7,265 nucleotides of DNA from Candidatus Roizmanbacteria bacterium RIFCSPHIGHO2_01_FULL_39_8 (lineage in GTDB: Bacteria; Patescibacteriota; Microgenomatia; UBA1406; GWC2-37-13). A model generated the notes under the pieces. The model was not told where the DNA came from and made no database searches. It was given only the letters and a program-made list of their open reading frames with translations. A program made the position numbers and the translations under genes. The stretch spans positions 16,800-24,064 of the forward strand of contig MFZI01000077.1 of assembly GCA_001789355.1 (NCBI GenBank). Reading direction: 5' to 3'. Positions 4,830 to 7,265 of the stretch are shown one piece after another; position 1 is the first letter of the stretch, and every line of letters begins with the position of its first letter.

Positions 4830-6299
4830 CTCTGTAACTTTATACTTTATTTTTTTTCCTAGTAATAGTCGAGTATGCGCTTCAAGTGCGGGAAGAGAAG
4901 AAAAGAAGAATGAAATGATAGGAAGAAGGAACCACTGAATAAACATAAAGGGCAAAGCTGAGATTTTTGTTTTTTGGTTTAACCGGGAGCGAAGTTTGTG
5001 GTCTAAATAGGTATAAAGAATAAGCATCAATGAAGAAACGGTAAGTATGAGTCCTGACAGCTGGGGAAGGAGGAATCCTAACACTGTTTTTTTGAAGACT
5101 GGATTAACAAGTGGAGGAATAGACGCGGATATGGTAAGAACAAAAAAAGAGGTTGGCCAAAGGAGGTGTGCTTCAATAAGAAACGAAATTCTTTTTAATT
5201 TCGCCACAGGATTGATATGAGGCGTAGTAAAGAATTTTTTAAGGGTATAGCCAATATCTGAAACTCCCCATGCCCAACGTTTTTCCTGTTCATATCTGTT
5301 TTTTGAAGTATTGAGAAGTGTTCCCGAATAGACGGCATCTCCGTTTATTATTGTATAGATAGGAACTGTTTTTATTTTTTCGCCAAATGTAAAAAAAGCC
5401 TGATAAAAGACATGCCAATCTTCTGGAATAATATCCACGTCCCAAAAATTAATCTGTTTCAGAAGCCAAAGATTTGTGGAATACGTTGATGTTTGAATCA
5501 GATTATCTTTCTGAGACAAGAATGCCAGTCTTAGGATAGAAGATAAGGTGGCCTGAATGCGCACAAAAAAAGGCAGCTTCCAAAAGTTGTTATACAGGAG
5601 AACCGGTGCCCAATAAAAATGATAGAGTCGAGACGGGTCCTTTGTAAATTCGAAAGAAACATAAGACAAATAGTTAGAAGCAATATGACTATCCGCATCA
5701 CAGATGGTTATGAGTATATTTTTCTCATCCAATTTGTGTTCCTGAACATAGGTATATACTATTTTACAGGCAAAGGTTTGATTACTTGCTTTTCCCGGAA
5801 CTTCGTTTGGTAAAAGAGGATGAAAAGTTATGATTATGTCAGCAAACTGATGAGCAAATTCATTTTTTAGGATTTTAGATTTCTCCTCTGCCTCTTCCTC
5901 TCTTTTTTCGAATGCAAGAACAAGGTGTACTTTTTTATAGGGATAATCAGACTGGGATAGAGAAGTTATTGTTTCTTTTAATTTGTAAAGAGGTTCTTTA
6001 TAGTTGGGTATGATAATAAAATGATGTGTCTCTTTTGCCATATGGTTTTCTTCTATCTTCTTGCAGAACGCAATATGAGAATATTCGAGGATTTTTTTGT
6101 ATGAATACGTAGCATAATAAGAAGTTTGAAGGGCTTTATATAAAAAATATAAATCAAATGCAATAATAAAATAGGCAACCATCGCAGGGTGAAAAGGAGA
6201 GAGCCAGATAGGCATCGTTATCATAGCCCAAGCAACAAGTGGTACAAGGATCTCAAAAAGTCTGAGGATCAAGGGAAATTTTACTAGTGATTGGGCCAT
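4821..6299 (-). CDS. Membrane family 2 glycosyltransferase (cellulose-synthase-like), 492 aa
   Basis: A processive-type GT2 at the inner membrane that would use a nucleotide sugar to build or decorate a surface glycan. Layout: two membrane helices (about 14-34 and 40-56), then a cytoplasmic GT-A domain with IIIPNYKEP (95-103), GKASNQT (169-175), the metal-binding DAD (201-203), PEDWH (292-296) and QEKRW (338-342, the QxxRW motif), then three or four membrane segments from about 371 to 472. All core catalytic motifs are present. Product identity cannot be read from sequence. I chose the ATG at 6299. A TTG at 6341 in the same frame would add 14 residues and overlap the upstream gene, with no SD. 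A TATAAT lies at 6311-6306 on the minus strand, only 6 bases before this ATG, so leaderless expression is possible. It is followed by the repeat array and the GT-C gene; the two enzymes may serve the same envelope glycan. Confidence 0.88.
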   Translation of the reverse strand: MAQSLVKFPLILRLFEILVPLVAWAMITMPIWLSPFHPAMVAYFIIAFDLYFLYKALQTSYYATYSYKKILEYSHIAFCKKIEENHMAKETHHFIIIPNYKEPLYKLKETITSLSQSDYPYKKVHLVLAFEKREEEAEEKSKILKNEFAHQFADIIITFHPLLPNEVPGKASNQTFACKIVYTYVQEHKLDEKNILITICDADSHIASNYLSYVSFEFTKDPSRLYHFYWAPVLLYNNFWKLPFFVRIQATLSSILRLAFLSQKDNLIQTSTYSTNLWLLKQINFWDVDIIPEDWHVFYQAFFTFGEKIKTVPIYTIINGDAVYSGTLLNTSKNRYEQEKRWAWGVSDIGYTLKKFFTTPHINPVAKLKRISFLIEAHLLWPTSFFVLTISASIPPLVNPVFKKTVLGFLLPQLSGLILTVSSLMLILYTYLDHKLRSRLNQKTKISALPFMFIQWFLLPIISFFFSSLPALEAHTRLLLGKKIKYKVTEKV

Positions 6300-6319
6300 T
6301 CTAATATTATATACAATTA

Positions 6320-7265
6320 TTAAACAGAAACGCCGCCACAAAGCATTTTGTATTCACAATTCTTACAAAAAAGGGTGCCGCTACATTCGAACGAAGATGT
6401 CTCTATCTTGTCTCTTAGTTTTAAAAACTCGGATACGGCGGATCTCAAATCATCTTCGGTGCGCGATGTAGTCACCTTTTTTCCTTTCTCAAAAAAGTAG
6501 AAGGACATCTTAACATCAGTAATATGTTTTCCTAATACCCCTGGATTAGTTGCGGCGAGTCCATAGATAGTCATTTGCAAGTCTGAATCAAGGTCTTTTT
6601 GTGTAGGCATGGTCAATCCTGTTTTATAATCTATAATTTCTATCTGTCCCCTCCCTAAATCATCGATTCTGTCGATTTTGCCTAGAATTTTTAGCGCAGG
6701 GTCTATCCTAAAACCAAATGACTTTTCAAGCAGAAGAGGTTTAGCCAATCTATGTAAATCGGTTTTTAGATAATCAATGAGAAAAAATTGAGCCTTTTTT
6801 TTTGATTGTTCCTCATGGGCTTTACTCATATATCCGCTCCTGACCCAATTATTTACGAGAAGTTCCAGAAGAAGATCCTTTTGCCTCGAGTTTTCCGGAT
6901 TCTCTCCAAGAATGGTGTAAAAATCACGCAACGCATAGTGGATGGAGTTACCCATGGCTTGAGCTGCAGACATAGGTGTGGGCAAGCGCAAAAGATAACG
7001 AAGTTTAAAATGGAGTGGGCACAGTTTGAAGGTTTCAATGGCAGAATAAGAAAGATAGTCAAGATGAATTTTCTCTGTTTGTTTATCTGTTAAAGGGTAC
7101 TCTTCAGATTTTTTTTGCCATTCAAAAAGAGGTATTTGTGATGAAGGGGATGCAAGAGGTTTTTTGACTTGCGCAAGATCAAGCGCCTCAACAACATAAG
7201 GCGAGACTTTTCTTTCTCTTTTTCCTTCACCGTAATAATTTGCAGAAGTCAAAATGAGTTTTTTT
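6320..7265 (-). CDS. UvrD-type helicase C-terminal end with PD-(D/E)XK Fe-S nuclease domain (partial, enters from right edge)
   Basis: The frame is open to the right edge (314 residues visible). The first residues, KKLILTSANYYGEGKRER, resemble the end of the UvrD/Rep helicase core (LFVTxAxxR followed by a basic stretch). A TTG at 7252 is therefore not a real start. After a linker comes a RecB/AddB/Cas4-type nuclease. In visible numbering it has LSYSAIETFKLCP (71-83) with C82, GNSIHYALRDF with H109, GKIDRID with D198, IIDYKTG with D212 and K214, and LQMTIYG with Q230 and Y234. C300, C303 and C309 form a CxxCxxxxxC tail. C82 plus these three are the expected ligands of a 4Fe-4S cluster that pins the domain. 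All catalytic residues are present. The likely role is DNA end processing or repair. The stop lies 20 bases before the ATG of the GT2 gene. A stand-alone Cas4-like nuclease is the less likely alternative. Confidence 0.87.
   Translation of the reverse strand, partial: KKLILTSANYYGEGKRERKVSPYVVEALDLAQVKKPLASPSSQIPLFEWQKKSEEYPLTDKQTEKIHLDYLSYSAIETFKLCPLHFKLRYLLRLPTPMSAAQAMGNSIHYALRDFYTILGENPENSRQKDLLLELLVNNWVRSGYMSKAHEEQSKKKAQFFLIDYLKTDLHRLAKPLLLEKSFGFRIDPALKILGKIDRIDDLGRGQIEIIDYKTGLTMPTQKDLDSDLQMTIYGLAATNPGVLGKHITDVKMSFYFFEKGKKVTTSRTEDDLRSAVSEFLKLRDKIETSSFECSGTLFCKNCEYKMLCGGVSV

Noticed and set aside
6299..6341. TTG start at 6341 for the GT2 gene (506 aa)
   Set aside because: It overlaps the nuclease gene by 22 bases without an SD. 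ATG 6299 gives a normal N-terminus just before the first membrane helix.
7250..7252. TTG as start of the nuclease gene
   Set aside because: The frame continues to the window edge and the extra residues fit the end of a UvrD helicase core, so the gene is partial.

Overview
The window looks like a piece of a small, AT-rich bacterial genome, most plausibly a Patescibacteria/CPR (Microgenomates-like) member. This is inference from gene content: a CofE-type gamma-glutamyl ligase without visible F420 genes, very short intergenic gaps, weak or absent Shine-Dalgarno (SD) sites, and two membrane glycosyltransferases of the kind common in such genomes. No rRNA, tRNA, CRISPR array or transposase was seen.

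Left part (1-1398, minus strand): a CofE/FolC2-type gamma-glutamyl ligase gene is followed 71 bases downstream by glyA (serine hydroxymethyltransferase), which runs off the left edge. The pairing suggests a folate/one-carbon transcription unit.

Centre (1399-3424, plus strand): a divergent intergenic region holds a good plus-strand promoter and a structured leader of about 150 nt. I read the leader as a divergent SAM-clan (S-box/SAM-IV-like) riboswitch. It has P1, a CAAGAG motif, P2, GCAACC, P3, GGTGC and P4. A 7-bp GAAA-loop hairpin with a T7 tract then ends exactly at the start codon and contains the SD of the first gene. Its 5' arm has a perfect 9-nt complement in the P4 region, which gives a ready antiterminator. 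The leader precedes a 300-aa homocysteine S-methyltransferase gene and, 9 bases later, a class I methyltransferase that resembles the N-terminal domain of plant methionine S-methyltransferase and bacterial MmtN. Together the two could form an S-methylmethionine (SMM) cycle under SAM control. I consider this the most interesting system in the window.

Right part (3425-7265, minus strand): the C-terminal part of a UvrD-type helicase with a PD-(D/E)XK/Fe-S nuclease domain (entering from the right edge), a membrane family 2 glycosyltransferase, and a GT-C (PMT/GT39-like) polyprenyl-sugar glycosyltransferase. Between the two glycosyltransferase genes is a dense array of AAAGTC/GACTTT units arranged as an imperfect inverted repeat. 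It abuts an unusually short N-terminus of the GT-C protein.

Family assignments come from motif reading and memory, with no database search.
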